DNA of 64,000 nucleotides from the NCBI RefSeq assembly GCF_002870965.1, contig NZ_PHSO01000004.1, positions 310,001 through 374,000 of the forward strand, read 5' to 3'. Source of the stretch: Tsuneonella flava (GTDB taxonomy: Bacteria; Pseudomonadota; Alphaproteobacteria; Sphingomonadales; Sphingomonadaceae). The position numbers and the translations under genes were made by a program. Positions within the stretch are counted from its first letter, which is position 1; every line of letters begins with the position of its first letter. The notes under the pieces are model-generated. The model did no database searches and had not been told where the DNA came from. It was given only the letters and a program-made list of their open reading frames with translations. Below are positions 15,764-25,377 of this stretch, piece after piece.

Positions 15764-18700
15764 TCATGGCCTGTTCTCGCTTTCTTTGGGCTGAACGGGT
15801 GTTTTTTCCGGTAAGATATCATGCGGTGAACCAGTGGACGGTGGGAGCGAAACGGCAGGTTTCAATCGCGTCCCATCACTTGAAACCAACCCCAGATCAC
15901 GTGGATCACGCACAGACGCAGGATCGTACATGGCTTTGATCGAACTGATAAGCTGATAAAATGGCGCAGAAATATTGACGTTGAGGCGAATCGGGAGTGC
16001 CGCAATACGCCGGGTGAGAAAGTTCTGTTTCGCCCCTTCCCCCTGACGCACACCGTCAAGGCTGACATGCGTGATTATCTCACCGGTCAGCCGCCCTTCC
16101 ATGGTAAGAACCATCTGACTGTAATCGATCGATTTCAGAACATCGAAGGCAAAATTCGCAATTGCCCCTTTGTCCTTATACGTCAGTTCACCCAGATAAG
16201 AGACATTGCCGCCTGGTGTCCGCGCGATCAGCATGCCGTGATCGATCCGCCCAACTCCATTGCGGTCAAATACAATGGGTACTGTACCGTCGAATATGCC
16301 TGTGGCCGCGAGGTTTTCGAGCTCCATTCGCTGAATGAATTGTGCCGCATCGAGGCCGACGATCTCAAAAACATAGCGACGCTCTTCACTCGCGCCGAAC
16401 CGCATTTTCGTGGGGTGCAACGTGATCGTGCCGCCCATGAACGGCCACGTCCCTCCGGCGACAGCCAGATCCTGACCGTTCTTCAGCGTGAAGGTGACGC
16501 TGCCATTATCCACCTCTATTCCTGGATTGACCGATGCAATCTGCAAGGTTTGGTTTGGCGCGGTAGTCATTCCAAGCAAATCGGTGAATACCACAGTTCC
16601 GCTGGCACCCTTCACCGGCCCGAATGCCGCAGCGAAGTCTAGCGCATCGCTGGAAAAACGGCCTGAGCTTGTTATGCCCTTCGCATTCCAGTCGATCCGC
16701 CCCACACCTCGCACGGTTCCCTTCGCATTTGCTACGACACCGAGAGCGAGATCCGTCAACTGATCGGGCTGAAGCGCCTTATCGAACACCAATCCCTTCA
16801 CTGCCAGATCGGCGGCCCCTGTCGAATTCACCAGATTATGGGCAATCGATACGTCCGCTACCTCGCGATGGGAATTTGGCGCCCTGAGCGACGCGGTGGC
16901 GTGAATGACACCATCCTTAAGCGTGAGAGAGGCCGCTTCCGCATCCAGAGGATTGAACCGATCCGCCAAAGCCCGATCTTCCAGACGGAAACGTCCATCT
17001 GCGAGAGTGAGGACACCGTTAGCGTATTTCCAGTTGCCCGCAGCACCGACCATATCGAGCGGTACCGAATAGAGCTTCACGTCCGTGTCCGCGAACGTGC
17101 CCGCTATCTCACCGCCAAATGTCGCCTGCAAATTGGATATCCGGAAATCGTTGCTTGATCCGCGAGCGCCAAGACCGACATCAACTTCGCGAGCAGTCAT
17201 CGCACCGGGATAAGCAAAACCGATCGGGCCGCTCTTGAGCCGAATCGGAGTGTTTGCCAGCGTGCCTGCAAGGTCGAGAGCGGCGACACCGGCGGCGATA
17301 CGCAGCGCCCCGGCACGCTGCTGAACGATTGGCGCGTCTTTTGTCGGGCAAAGTGTCAAAGATCGTCGCTCAAGAGAGAGTGATGCCATTGTCAGCCCAT
17401 CGAAACCGACTTTCGTGCAATGGCGCCATAATGCCAGTCCACGAGCACCAGACCAGCTTCCCTCGATCGGCAGCTGCAAGTTGCGCGCCGACCCGCCGGG
17501 TAGCGGACCTGACGCTGAGACGCGCCCACGAAATTCGATCGCCCCGGCATCGCTTTGGATAATAGCCAGGTCGGGTATCGCCATACGAGAATCGCCCGCC
17601 ACATATTCCGCCATCCGCATTCGCAGAACGGCGCGTCCGCCCTGCCCGCCTTCCATCCGTCCGACGATCCGAGGCAAATCCTTTCCGCCAGTGGCGAGAT
17701 TGCCGGAAAACTGCAGCCCTTTACCCCCTCCCCCGGACACTTGCACTTGCGACAACGAGAGTAGAGTCGAACCACTTCCCCCGCGCAAACTCGCCTGAGG
17801 AATCACCAGATTGGCCGCCTCGCCCGTTCTGCGCGCAGTTATATCCGCCACGAAACGACTGGCTCGCCCCTCACGCAAAAGGGCGTTGCGGATTTGAGCC
17901 AGAAGGGGTGCAGCAAGCGTATCCTTAGCCGCGTGCTCTGCTGTTGCCAGCTTGGCATCAAGCGTATCACCGAGTCGCACACCATTTCCGGCGACACCAG
18001 ATCGGATTTCAACTCGACCGAACGCATCGCTGGCTCTCAACGATCCATCCAGCGTCATAACTGCCACACGCACCTCTGGTAACGAAAGACCGCGAGCAGC
18101 GAGCGTATAGTTTGCCGTCAATGCATCGTTACGCCACACTGCGCGCACCGTACCGTTCAACCCACTTGCTCGCGTATCGGCTGCATTCAAGGCGCCCGTC
18201 TGCAGCTTTGCCTTGCCGTCGAATCCAGACAAGGCGCTATCGGTCGTCAAATCGGTAAGGAGAGCCACACCTTTCAGCGCTATCTGCTGAGAAGGGCACA
18301 CCAATTCAGCGATTCGCACAGGGCCTGCAAAATGCGGCTTGCTCCCTTCGGTCGTCAGGGCCCCGTACATGGAAGCTCCCAGCGCTTTGCATTGACCGCC
18401 TTCGATTTTGGGAGCGACAGCAGCAAGCGTCCCCTTAAACCCATTATCTAACCGACCCTGCCCTTCGGCCTTAATTCCGATTGGCCCGAAATCACTTTCA
18501 ATAAGGCCCCGTCCATCAATCAGGCGGATATCAAGGGCAGGCAAGCCTGACTGGCTGCTGCGATCGCTAAACAGAGCTTTATCAAGGGCTCCAAAACTCA
18601 GCCTGCCATCGCGCACAGAACCATAAAGCCGCGGGCGGATGAGAGTAATCCGACCGAGTGCGGGTATTCCGAAACGATAATTTATTGCAACCTGTGCATT

Positions 18701-18985
18701 GGCTATCGTGAGATCGGGGCTGTCAGGATTACCGATGACGATATTTTTTAGAATCTGTCGTTCCGGGCCGATTGAATCAATTTCGTAAGTTGCCGGAATT
18801 CCATAGCTTTCAAGCTGACTGGCGATGAGATTGTCCGCAATTTCTTCCCGGGAAAACCACACCGCCGCAACGATTGAGGTAAAAATCACCAACAAAACCA
18901 AAAGGATTCGCAGCAGCACGCGGCGACGGCCCACACTTGTGGCCTCCCCGTCGTAATCCTCTGCGTCAGTTTCGGCTTCAGCCAT
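15764..18985 (-). CDS. ydbH: YdbH family AsmA-like intermembrane lipid-transport protein
   Basis: About 1073 residues, longer than enterobacterial YdbH. A short cytoplasmic N-terminus precedes one membrane anchor (about residues 23-45, LLRILLVLLVIFTSIVAAVW). The rest is a very long, beta-rich periplasmic region with many short strands, as expected for an AsmA/TamB-like groove spanning the periplasm. The conserved C-terminal portion includes GTVPIVFDRNGVGRIDHGML and GNVSYLGELTYKD. ATG 18985 has GGGGA seven bases before it and is chosen over an upstream TTG at 19036. First gene of ydbH-ynbE-ydbL, divergent from radC. The role (phospholipid traffic to the outer membrane) is from work on the enterobacterial family. 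Confidence 0.88.
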   Translation of the reverse strand: MAEAETDAEDYDGEATSVGRRRVLLRILLVLLVIFTSIVAAVWFSREEIADNLIASQLESYGIPATYEIDSIGPERQILKNIVIGNPDSPDLTIANAQVAINYRFGIPALGRITLIRPRLYGSVRDGRLSFGALDKALFSDRSSQSGLPALDIRLIDGRGLIESDFGPIGIKAEGQGRLDNGFKGTLAAVAPKIEGGQCKALGASMYGALTTEGSKPHFAGPVRIAELVCPSQQIALKGVALLTDLTTDSALSGFDGKAKLQTGALNAADTRASGLNGTVRAVWRNDALTANYTLAARGLSLPEVRVAVMTLDGSLRASDAFGRVEIRSGVAGNGVRLGDTLDAKLATAEHAAKDTLAAPLLAQIRNALLREGRASRFVADITARRTGEAANLVIPQASLRGGSGSTLLSLSQVQVSGGGGKGLQFSGNLATGGKDLPRIVGRMEGGQGGRAVLRMRMAEYVAGDSRMAIPDLAIIQSDAGAIEFRGRVSASGPLPGGSARNLQLPIEGSWSGARGLALWRHCTKVGFDGLTMASLSLERRSLTLCPTKDAPIVQQRAGALRIAAGVAALDLAGTLANTPIRLKSGPIGFAYPGAMTAREVDVGLGARGSSNDFRISNLQATFGGEIAGTFADTDVKLYSVPLDMVGAAGNWKYANGVLTLADGRFRLEDRALADRFNPLDAEAASLTLKDGVIHATASLRAPNSHREVADVSIAHNLVNSTGAADLAVKGLVFDKALQPDQLTDLALGVVANAKGTVRGVGRIDWNAKGITSSGRFSSDALDFAAAFGPVKGASGTVVFTDLLGMTTAPNQTLQIASVNPGIEVDNGSVTFTLKNGQDLAVAGGTWPFMGGTITLHPTKMRFGASEERRYVFEIVGLDAAQFIQRMELENLAATGIFDGTVPIVFDRNGVGRIDHGMLIARTPGGNVSYLGELTYKDKGAIANFAFDVLKSIDYSQMVLTMEGRLTGEIITHVSLDGVRQGEGAKQNFLTRRIAALPIRLNVNISAPFYQLISSIKAMYDPASVRDPRDLGLVSSDGTRLKPAVSLPPSTGSPHDILPEKTPVQPKESENRP

Positions 18986-19040
18986 TCGTCCCCACTTGCG
19001 CGCAAGCCCCGCCAAAGGCAATGCATCAGCGCTCAACGCG

Positions 19041-19772
19041 ATGACGGGGAAAAGGTTGCCTCAGCCTGAAGATTCAATTTCTGCGACGCCAGGTGCAAGA
19101 TCGCACAGCGGAGAAGGGCATCGTTCACGCCTTCGGCAGCGATTGTTGCACGGTGGCGCTGAAGCATTGGCTGACTACGAAGTCCTCGAATACCTATTAT
19201 TCGCGGCTAATCCGCGCGGGGATACCAAGCCAGTTGCCAAGGCACTTATAGAGAGATTCGGATCGCTTCCAGCGGTTCTCAATGCCGAGCCAGCCGGGTT
19301 GCAAACGGTCAAGGGCGTAGGAGAAACTGCAGCAGCCACTCTAAAGGCGGTCGCCATCGCGACACGCCGCAGCGCTCGTGGACAGGTTCAGCAGAGACCA
19401 GTGCTGAGCAGTTGGCAGGCATTGCTCGATTACCTCACGATCGACATGGCGCATTTGACGGTTGAGCGGGTGCGGGTGCTGTATCTCGACACGCGAAACC
19501 ACCTTATCCTCGACCATCACGTCGGTGACGGTTCGATCGACGAGGCAGCCATCCATCCGCGCGAAGTTGTAAAGAAGGCGCTGGAGGTAGGGGCGACGGC
19601 ACTGATTCTAGTCCACAATCACCCGAGCGGAAACCCAGAACCAAGTCGCGCGGATATTCAGATCACCACGCGCATCGCCGATGCGGGGAAGCTGTTGGGC
19701 ATAACAGTTCACGATCATGTGATCATTGGCCGCAGCGGACACGTCAGCTTTCGCGCGAAAGGGCTGATTTAG
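19041..19772 (+). CDS. radC: RadC family JAB-domain protein
   Basis: About 243 residues. The N-terminal helix-hairpin-helix region carries ADYEVLEYLLFAANPRGD and LQTVKGVGETAA. The C-terminal JAMM/JAB metalloprotease-like domain has the metal motif HNHPSGNPEPSRAD and a preceding conserved Glu/His region (HHVGDGSIDEAAIHPREVV). Despite the name, the family's role in DNA repair is unproven. ATG 19041 is the first ATG; the frame is open to a TTG at 18996. It is divergent from ydbH and two bases before the next gene. Confidence 0.93.
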   Translation: MTGKRLPQPEDSISATPGARSHSGEGHRSRLRQRLLHGGAEALADYEVLEYLLFAANPRGDTKPVAKALIERFGSLPAVLNAEPAGLQTVKGVGETAAATLKAVAIATRRSARGQVQQRPVLSSWQALLDYLTIDMAHLTVERVRVLYLDTRNHLILDHHVGDGSIDEAAIHPREVVKKALEVGATALILVHNHPSGNPEPSRADIQITTRIADAGKLLGITVHDHVIIGRSGHVSFRAKGLI

Positions 19773-19774
19773 CG

Positions 19775-20545
19775 ATGTGTGTCGCCGCAATCGCATGGAA
19801 GACGCACGATCGCTGGCCATTGGTCGTCATCGGTAATCGCGATGAGTACCACGCACGTGCCGCCGAGCCGTTATCCCGATGGGAATGCGACCACCCGATT
19901 ATCGCAGGACGCGATCTGGTTGGCGGCGGCACCTGGTTGGGGGTAAGCGAGACAGGCCGGTTTGCGCTCGTCACCAACCGTCGCGGGTTTGGTGCCCCCG
20001 ACCCTTCCTGTAAATCGCGCGGTGAAATGGTTCGAAGCGTTCTCGCCGATCCTTCAGGCCCCGCCTTTTTAGGAGAGGAGGATCTTAGTCAGTTCAATCC
20101 GTTCAGCCTGTTTACTGTCATCGAAGCCAAAGAGTTATCCTTCCACACAAACCGGCCATACGGATTACACGCGCCCCTACCGCCGGGTATTTTCGGCCTC
20201 TCCAATGGTTCTTTGGATGAACCGTGGCCGAAAACACTATCGCTGAAGGCCGCTGTCGGTGAGTGGTTGGCGGGTAGCCAAGGCAACCGCGCGCCGCTGT
20301 TCGCTGCGCTACGAAGTGAAGCTCTACCGGACGCAGGCATCCCGCCACTCAATCGCTCCGATATCGCGGTGGAACCGCAAGACACCCCGCCCTTCATTCG
20401 CAACGATCTGTACGGCACCCGTTGCTCCACCGTAGTAACAGTCGAGTCCAACGGGCGCGGTATCATTGAAGAACGGTCCTTCGCACCCGATGGCAGAGAA
20501 ACCGGTCGCATCGAAGTGATGTTTCGCTGGCCACCGTTTCGTTAA
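19775..20545 (+). CDS. NRDE (TANGO2-like) family protein
   Basis: A 256-residue protein beginning MCVAAIAWK, with the name-giving motif GNRDEYHARAAEPLSRW at residues 20-36 and later GGGTWLGVSETGRFALVTNRR. These are the hallmarks of the NRDE/TANGO2 family, whose N-terminal Cys and NRDE box recall Ntn-hydrolases; eukaryotic members have been linked to heme or lipid handling. The bacterial function is not known. It starts two bases after the radC stop, so the two are probably co-transcribed. Confidence 0.88.
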   Translation: MCVAAIAWKTHDRWPLVVIGNRDEYHARAAEPLSRWECDHPIIAGRDLVGGGTWLGVSETGRFALVTNRRGFGAPDPSCKSRGEMVRSVLADPSGPAFLGEEDLSQFNPFSLFTVIEAKELSFHTNRPYGLHAPLPPGIFGLSNGSLDEPWPKTLSLKAAVGEWLAGSQGNRAPLFAALRSEALPDAGIPPLNRSDIAVEPQDTPPFIRNDLYGTRCSTVVTVESNGRGIIEERSFAPDGRETGRIEVMFRWPPFR

Positions 20546-20562
20546 CGGCCGCCCCGTCCCAC

Positions 20563-23364
20563 TCACCTGGCCGGTTCGATCCCGTATGCTGCGTATTGCG
20601 CCTTCAAATCAGGATTAAGCTGCAATGCATTGGCAATATCCTGATTTCCGCCTTTTTTGTCTCCTAATTTGATCCGCACAACCCCTCTCATAAAGCGGGT
20701 GGGCATCAGATCCGGGCTCGCTGCCAATGCCGCATTTAGATCGCGCAAGGCATCTTCAAATTTTCCCAACCGGTAATAGGCCACCGCACGGCTATCTAAA
20801 AATGGTGCGGACCAGTTCGATTTTTCAACTGCACCATTGCACGCATCCATAATTGAAGCGTCGACAACATTCCAAATACCGCCTTGCCAGCATATTGCAT
20901 TCAGTAAGTGGGCATCTCCCGGTCTGCGGTCAGCCGCCTTGCGGACCATGCTCAGCCCCTCTTCCTTCTGGCCAGCCCACATCAACGCGGCGCCTTCCGT
21001 TTGCTGTGCGTCCGAGGGCGTTTCCGCATAATCGGCGTATTCACGGGCGGCAGCCAGACTTTCATCGTATCTGCCCATGCGGCCAAGTAACTCGGCTTGC
21101 GCTGGCAAACTTGCCCCCTTGCCATCAAGGGATTCCACCTGTCGATAATCCGCCAATGCCCCGGATAAGTTGCCCTGCGCCTGCCTCACCCGCGCACGAT
21201 CATAATACATATCCGCTGTTGCGCCTTTGGCGATTGCCTGATCGAGATCGCTTTCCGCACCCGCCAACTCGCCAATGCCGGAACGGAAATTGGCACGATT
21301 CACATAACTGGCGGCCTGATCCTCGGGCTCCGAGGCTTGCGCGATCAGCTCGGCATAGGCCTTATCGAGCGGAACGAGCAGTTTCCGTTTAGGGCCTACG
21401 TAATCCCACTCCATTAGCGTGTCAGAATCAGCTTCGATCCGGGGAAGGTTATTGGACACAGCAGCATAGGCCCGCACCGCATCGGGAATCGCTGGTGCCG
21501 CCAGTTCATCCGCAGCTGAACGGACGGTTTGTCTTACCGCCATCCGATTGCCTGACAACGACGCATCCGAGGCAATCTCTATGCCCGCAATCGTAGTCTT
21601 GATCGCCTTATCGCCATGAAGAGAGAACCCTCTCCCCTGATGCGGCAGAATCACTGAAAACGTATAGTCGCTATAATTCGGACCATTGAGCAACAACGGA
21701 ACGCCCCTCCACGCCTGCCTTGCGCGATCGGCATCGAAGGAAACATTGCTTACCGGAGCACCTGGCGGAACGAGTTGCATAATCTCGTCCTTCCGCTTCC
21801 ACGGCGGCGTCAGAATTCCCTTTGCCTTTACATGGGCAAAGCCACTGACATCGTCGTACTCGATTGTCGCGCTGGTTGCCTGACTGCCTCCAATAGTCGG
21901 TGCGATCATCGAGAGAACAGCCGATCGCAGCGCATCGCCCTCCAACTGCTCGCTCGCAGTCCGCAAACTTGCCGCCATCGGACCGCTGAATGCAAAGTCG
22001 ACGTCGTACATCGCCGGAACACGCACACCGACACTGCTGTCGTAGGTCAATACGATCTTGTGAAGGGGCGATTTTGGCAATCGCGGTGTAAGCGGTACAA
22101 GCTCCGCGCCATCTTTTCGCAACGCCAGGCCATTAAAGAACGGAGGCACGACATCGATATTGTCCCGGCGCGTTCCAATGCTTGTCCCATCCAGCCAGTA
22201 GTCCACTCCATCGATAACAGCATGGACGATGACGTGATCAAAGCCCCCGGGCATTGGCAGCAATTCGGGCAAAACGTCACCAGCGGCGCTACGCACGGCA
22301 AATGGTTCTGCATCGACACCCAACGCTCTCAACATCGACACCAGCAAGACCGTTTTCGCCTTGCAATCGCCGTACCTCTGTTCCCACGTCTCGTCCGGCG
22401 ATTGAGGAATATAATTGCCGCCATCCATGCCATTGGCGAGGTAACTAATTTTATCCTGCACAAATCGCGTGGCCAATGCCGCCCGATCAAGTGGATCGCT
22501 GGTCTGCCGGGCTATCTCGGCCACTTGCTCTGCTAGCGGCCCGTCCTTCGCAAACCCTGTTTTCGGTTCGAAGACCGCCGCCATTGTCCGCGAGACTTCC
22601 GGCCAGTCGGCGAACGTTGTGGCCTGGAGAATAGACGGAAAATCATAACGCGCCGGAGCTGATGCCGCCACTTCGGGTCGTTTGGGCAATGGCAAAGGAA
22701 TGGCAACGCTCGTCGTTTCGCCCTTTTCCACGGCTTTCAGGCCATCCGGTCCTTGAAAGGCAGCCCACTGGACCGGCTCCGACTTTGGCCAGGAAACGGT
22801 GACCTCGCCATTATCGATCTGAAAGGGTTTGACCGGCAATCCCGTGATGCTTTGCATCTCGGCACCTAGCGCCTGATCCGCTAAAGTGATGGTGTACGCG
22901 ACACGCAGGACATCGCCGACCCTCATGCCGGGAACCGCCAGAGTTGCAGTTCGCCTGCCATCGACTGCTCTGCGCTCAAGATTTTGCTCGCGGCGAAGCA
23001 CTTCGAATTTCGCACCTTGGGCGAGGAGGTCGATCACCTCTCCATCGCGCAACAACTCGATGCGATGAATGATCAAGTCGCCTTTATCGGGCATCCATTC
23101 CGCAGTGATGGTCCCAGCCTGTGTCAGCATCACTGGAGTGGACATGCGAATGGCACTGTCTTGATAGGTGGAGACCACCCCACCTTCCATGTGAACCTGA
23201 ACATCATACAGAGCGAACGCTGGTCCTGCGCTTTTGGATGCGCCGAGCGTTTTGGGAGCGACCCACCCAGCAGGGGCTGCGTAAACAACTACATCCCCTG
23301 CCAAAACCGGCGCGGATACACAGGAAACCGCAGCCGCTGTCAGAAGCCAATTACAGAATCTCAT
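20563..23364 (-). CDS. Secreted DUF3857/transglutaminase-like protein with TPR repeats
   Basis: A 933-residue exported protein: signal peptide (residues 1-22), DUF3857 domain (about 55-230), and a transglutaminase-like domain with YGDCKAKTVLLVSML (Cys334), GFDHVIVHA (His377) and YWLDGT (Asp392) as a complete Cys-His-Asp triad. A beta-rich middle follows, and then a C-terminal TPR array (about 690-930) with repeats such as AGAESDLDQAIAKG and GKFEDALRDLNAALAASPD. Proteins of this layout are common in Sphingomonadales and Bacteroidetes, with substrate unknown. It ends close to the convergent NRDE gene. The intact triad predicts a thiol protease or amide-cleaving/cross-linking activity. Confidence 0.88.
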   Translation of the reverse strand: MRFCNWLLTAAAVSCVSAPVLAGDVVVYAAPAGWVAPKTLGASKSAGPAFALYDVQVHMEGGVVSTYQDSAIRMSTPVMLTQAGTITAEWMPDKGDLIIHRIELLRDGEVIDLLAQGAKFEVLRREQNLERRAVDGRRTATLAVPGMRVGDVLRVAYTITLADQALGAEMQSITGLPVKPFQIDNGEVTVSWPKSEPVQWAAFQGPDGLKAVEKGETTSVAIPLPLPKRPEVAASAPARYDFPSILQATTFADWPEVSRTMAAVFEPKTGFAKDGPLAEQVAEIARQTSDPLDRAALATRFVQDKISYLANGMDGGNYIPQSPDETWEQRYGDCKAKTVLLVSMLRALGVDAEPFAVRSAAGDVLPELLPMPGGFDHVIVHAVIDGVDYWLDGTSIGTRRDNIDVVPPFFNGLALRKDGAELVPLTPRLPKSPLHKIVLTYDSSVGVRVPAMYDVDFAFSGPMAASLRTASEQLEGDALRSAVLSMIAPTIGGSQATSATIEYDDVSGFAHVKAKGILTPPWKRKDEIMQLVPPGAPVSNVSFDADRARQAWRGVPLLLNGPNYSDYTFSVILPHQGRGFSLHGDKAIKTTIAGIEIASDASLSGNRMAVRQTVRSAADELAAPAIPDAVRAYAAVSNNLPRIEADSDTLMEWDYVGPKRKLLVPLDKAYAELIAQASEPEDQAASYVNRANFRSGIGELAGAESDLDQAIAKGATADMYYDRARVRQAQGNLSGALADYRQVESLDGKGASLPAQAELLGRMGRYDESLAAAREYADYAETPSDAQQTEGAALMWAGQKEEGLSMVRKAADRRPGDAHLLNAICWQGGIWNVVDASIMDACNGAVEKSNWSAPFLDSRAVAYYRLGKFEDALRDLNAALAASPDLMPTRFMRGVVRIKLGDKKGGNQDIANALQLNPDLKAQYAAYGIEPAR

Positions 23365-23511
23365 CTCACCCCCAATAGTTCATTTAGGAAAGTGATAGAG
23401 CATTACATTCCCTTTCCGCAAATCAAAATCTTTCTATTTCATCACTTCCATCAAGTGCATTTATTTTAGTCCGTACAGTTTGTTTTCGGCAGCCAACAAT
23501 TGAGATGTTCT

Positions 23512-25203
23512 TCAGTTAGTTACTGGCTCCAAACCGCATGTCGATGCAGCTCCCGCATCCAGATCGAGACAGCGACCGTCGATATCTCCTTGCGGAATGG
23601 TAACACCTACAAAGGGAGCCAGCGTCGGTTCGATATCGACCGTGCGAACTGACAGCGGCTGCTCGAACGGAGACAGACCTTTGCGCCAGAACAGGATCGG
23701 TACGCGACGATCATAGTCATAAGGCGAGCCGTGGGTGGCGACATAGCCCGGCCCCGGATGGGCGATAGGGGTGACAGCCTTTCGCAGCAGCACGATAATG
23801 TCGCCCGAACGCGGAGCGTAAAACGATGCACGGGCGCGTTCTTCCAGCGTCCATTCTTCCACTGGCCCGGTTGGCAAAGGCACTTGGGCCAGTTCACGCG
23901 CATCGAAAACAGCCGCAACCTGCGGATATTCCTTAAGGCGCGTAATTGCCGCAGCGCGGACTTTGTCTCTCATCTCGCCCGACAGATCGCGATTCAGATA
24001 GAAATCGCCAATCGGCCCCCGTGCGAGCAGCGGCTTCACTCCGTCTGACAGGCCAAGGTCGGCGGCAATCGCCGCGCCGATATCGTCCGCCGTCAGCTTG
24101 TCATCGATCCGGGTCGCGGAAGGATATGCCTGCATTGCCACCCGTTCCGGCAGATCGTGGCCGCCGTGGTCGGCCGTCAGCATGACCATGTAATCGATGC
24201 CCTTGGCATCAAGGAAAGAAAACAGCCCTTCCAGAGTCTGATCGAGCGACGCCTGCTGGATGCACATCTCCACCCCTTCGTTACCGAACGAATGGCCGAT
24301 GTAATCGGTCGCAGACAGGCCAAGCGAAAGAACGTCAGGCACCTTGCCCTGCCCCAGCTTCATATCGTCGATCACTTGTTCGGCAACGCGCACCGTCCAA
24401 GCATCGAGTGCCGGGCTGGCACGAAATGCACCATCGACCGCCCCCGGGCGATTGAAATGATAGGTGCCGACCGTTCCGCCATCTTTCACCGGAATGGCCT
24501 GATTCAGATGGCGGCACGATTCCGGCACGCTCAGGCCATCGGGATCGGGAGCGGCAAAAACGGGGGCCAGTTCAGCGTTGATCCTCTCCACGCCGGGTTC
24601 GACGGTCCGCCCTTTGAGGGTTACAAAACGCCCCTTCTTCCAGAAATAGATCGCGTCGACATTGTTGCCGCCCATCATCAGGGCGGCCCGATCCTTGCCC
24701 GATACCGCGACATTGCGTGACGCGGGTGAAATTGCCTTGAGCCGTTCGCCAAGTGTAGGGACGAGCAGGTGCACAGCCGATTCGACATAATTGCGATGAT
24801 CGGTCCCGGCCTCGCGCTCGTCTTCCGCGCAATATATTATCTTGTCTGCCCGTGCCGCGCTCTGATCGACCCAATCATTGGCGACGATACCGGTGCGCGC
24901 TGGATTCGAACCGGTCATGATGGTCGAGTGACCGGGGCAGGTTTCAGTCGCAGCATGGCTTTGATAGCCGGACGGGAACACGATCGCATTGGCGAGCCGT
25001 TTCAAGCCGCCAGTGTAAGTCTGGCGATACTGGGCGAACAGATCGGCCGAAAACTGATCGACGGAAATGGCGAGCACCAGCTTGGGCGGATCGTTATCCT
25101 CCGGGGTCGCAGGAGGTGTAGTTTCCTCTCCCAATCCCGGACTTGCTGCGAGAACTCCGAGAGATACCGCAACCGACAGAGCGAGCTTACGCGTTGTTTT
25201 CAA
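23512..25203 (-). CDS. Secreted alkaline phosphatase-superfamily enzyme (PafA-like)
   Basis: About 563 residues with a signal peptide (KTTRKLALSVAVSLGVLAAS). Two-metal alkaline phosphatase-superfamily motifs are visible: SVDQFSADL (metal Asp), ATETCPGHSTIMTGS (candidate Thr nucleophile), GLSATDYIGHSFG and TADHGGHDLPERV (metal Asp/His ligands), and a late ATHGSPYDYDRRVPILFW. This is the arrangement of the PafA / nucleotide pyrophosphatase branch, so it should cleave phosphate mono- or diesters in the periplasm. Both possible starts are TTG; the one at 25203 has AAAGG nine bases upstream and begins a clean signal peptide, while 25290 would add 29 unlikely residues. Confidence 0.86.
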   Translation of the reverse strand: MKTTRKLALSVAVSLGVLAASPGLGEETTPPATPEDNDPPKLVLAISVDQFSADLFAQYRQTYTGGLKRLANAIVFPSGYQSHAATETCPGHSTIMTGSNPARTGIVANDWVDQSAARADKIIYCAEDEREAGTDHRNYVESAVHLLVPTLGERLKAISPASRNVAVSGKDRAALMMGGNNVDAIYFWKKGRFVTLKGRTVEPGVERINAELAPVFAAPDPDGLSVPESCRHLNQAIPVKDGGTVGTYHFNRPGAVDGAFRASPALDAWTVRVAEQVIDDMKLGQGKVPDVLSLGLSATDYIGHSFGNEGVEMCIQQASLDQTLEGLFSFLDAKGIDYMVMLTADHGGHDLPERVAMQAYPSATRIDDKLTADDIGAAIAADLGLSDGVKPLLARGPIGDFYLNRDLSGEMRDKVRAAAITRLKEYPQVAAVFDARELAQVPLPTGPVEEWTLEERARASFYAPRSGDIIVLLRKAVTPIAHPGPGYVATHGSPYDYDRRVPILFWRKGLSPFEQPLSVRTVDIEPTLAPFVGVTIPQGDIDGRCLDLDAGAASTCGLEPVTN

Positions 25204-25377
25204 GGCAATCGACCTTTCAGGATTCCGAGAATCGGTGAATATAATTTCACCGTTCGGCGTATTAGATGACAGCAGCGTGTCGGTTGGCAACAGTCCTGTC
25301 GGCTTGCGGACTTGCCTTCATTGCCCTCCCCACCTAGCCGCAGCGGCAAAGCACACTCGCCACACACGGAGTCGACA

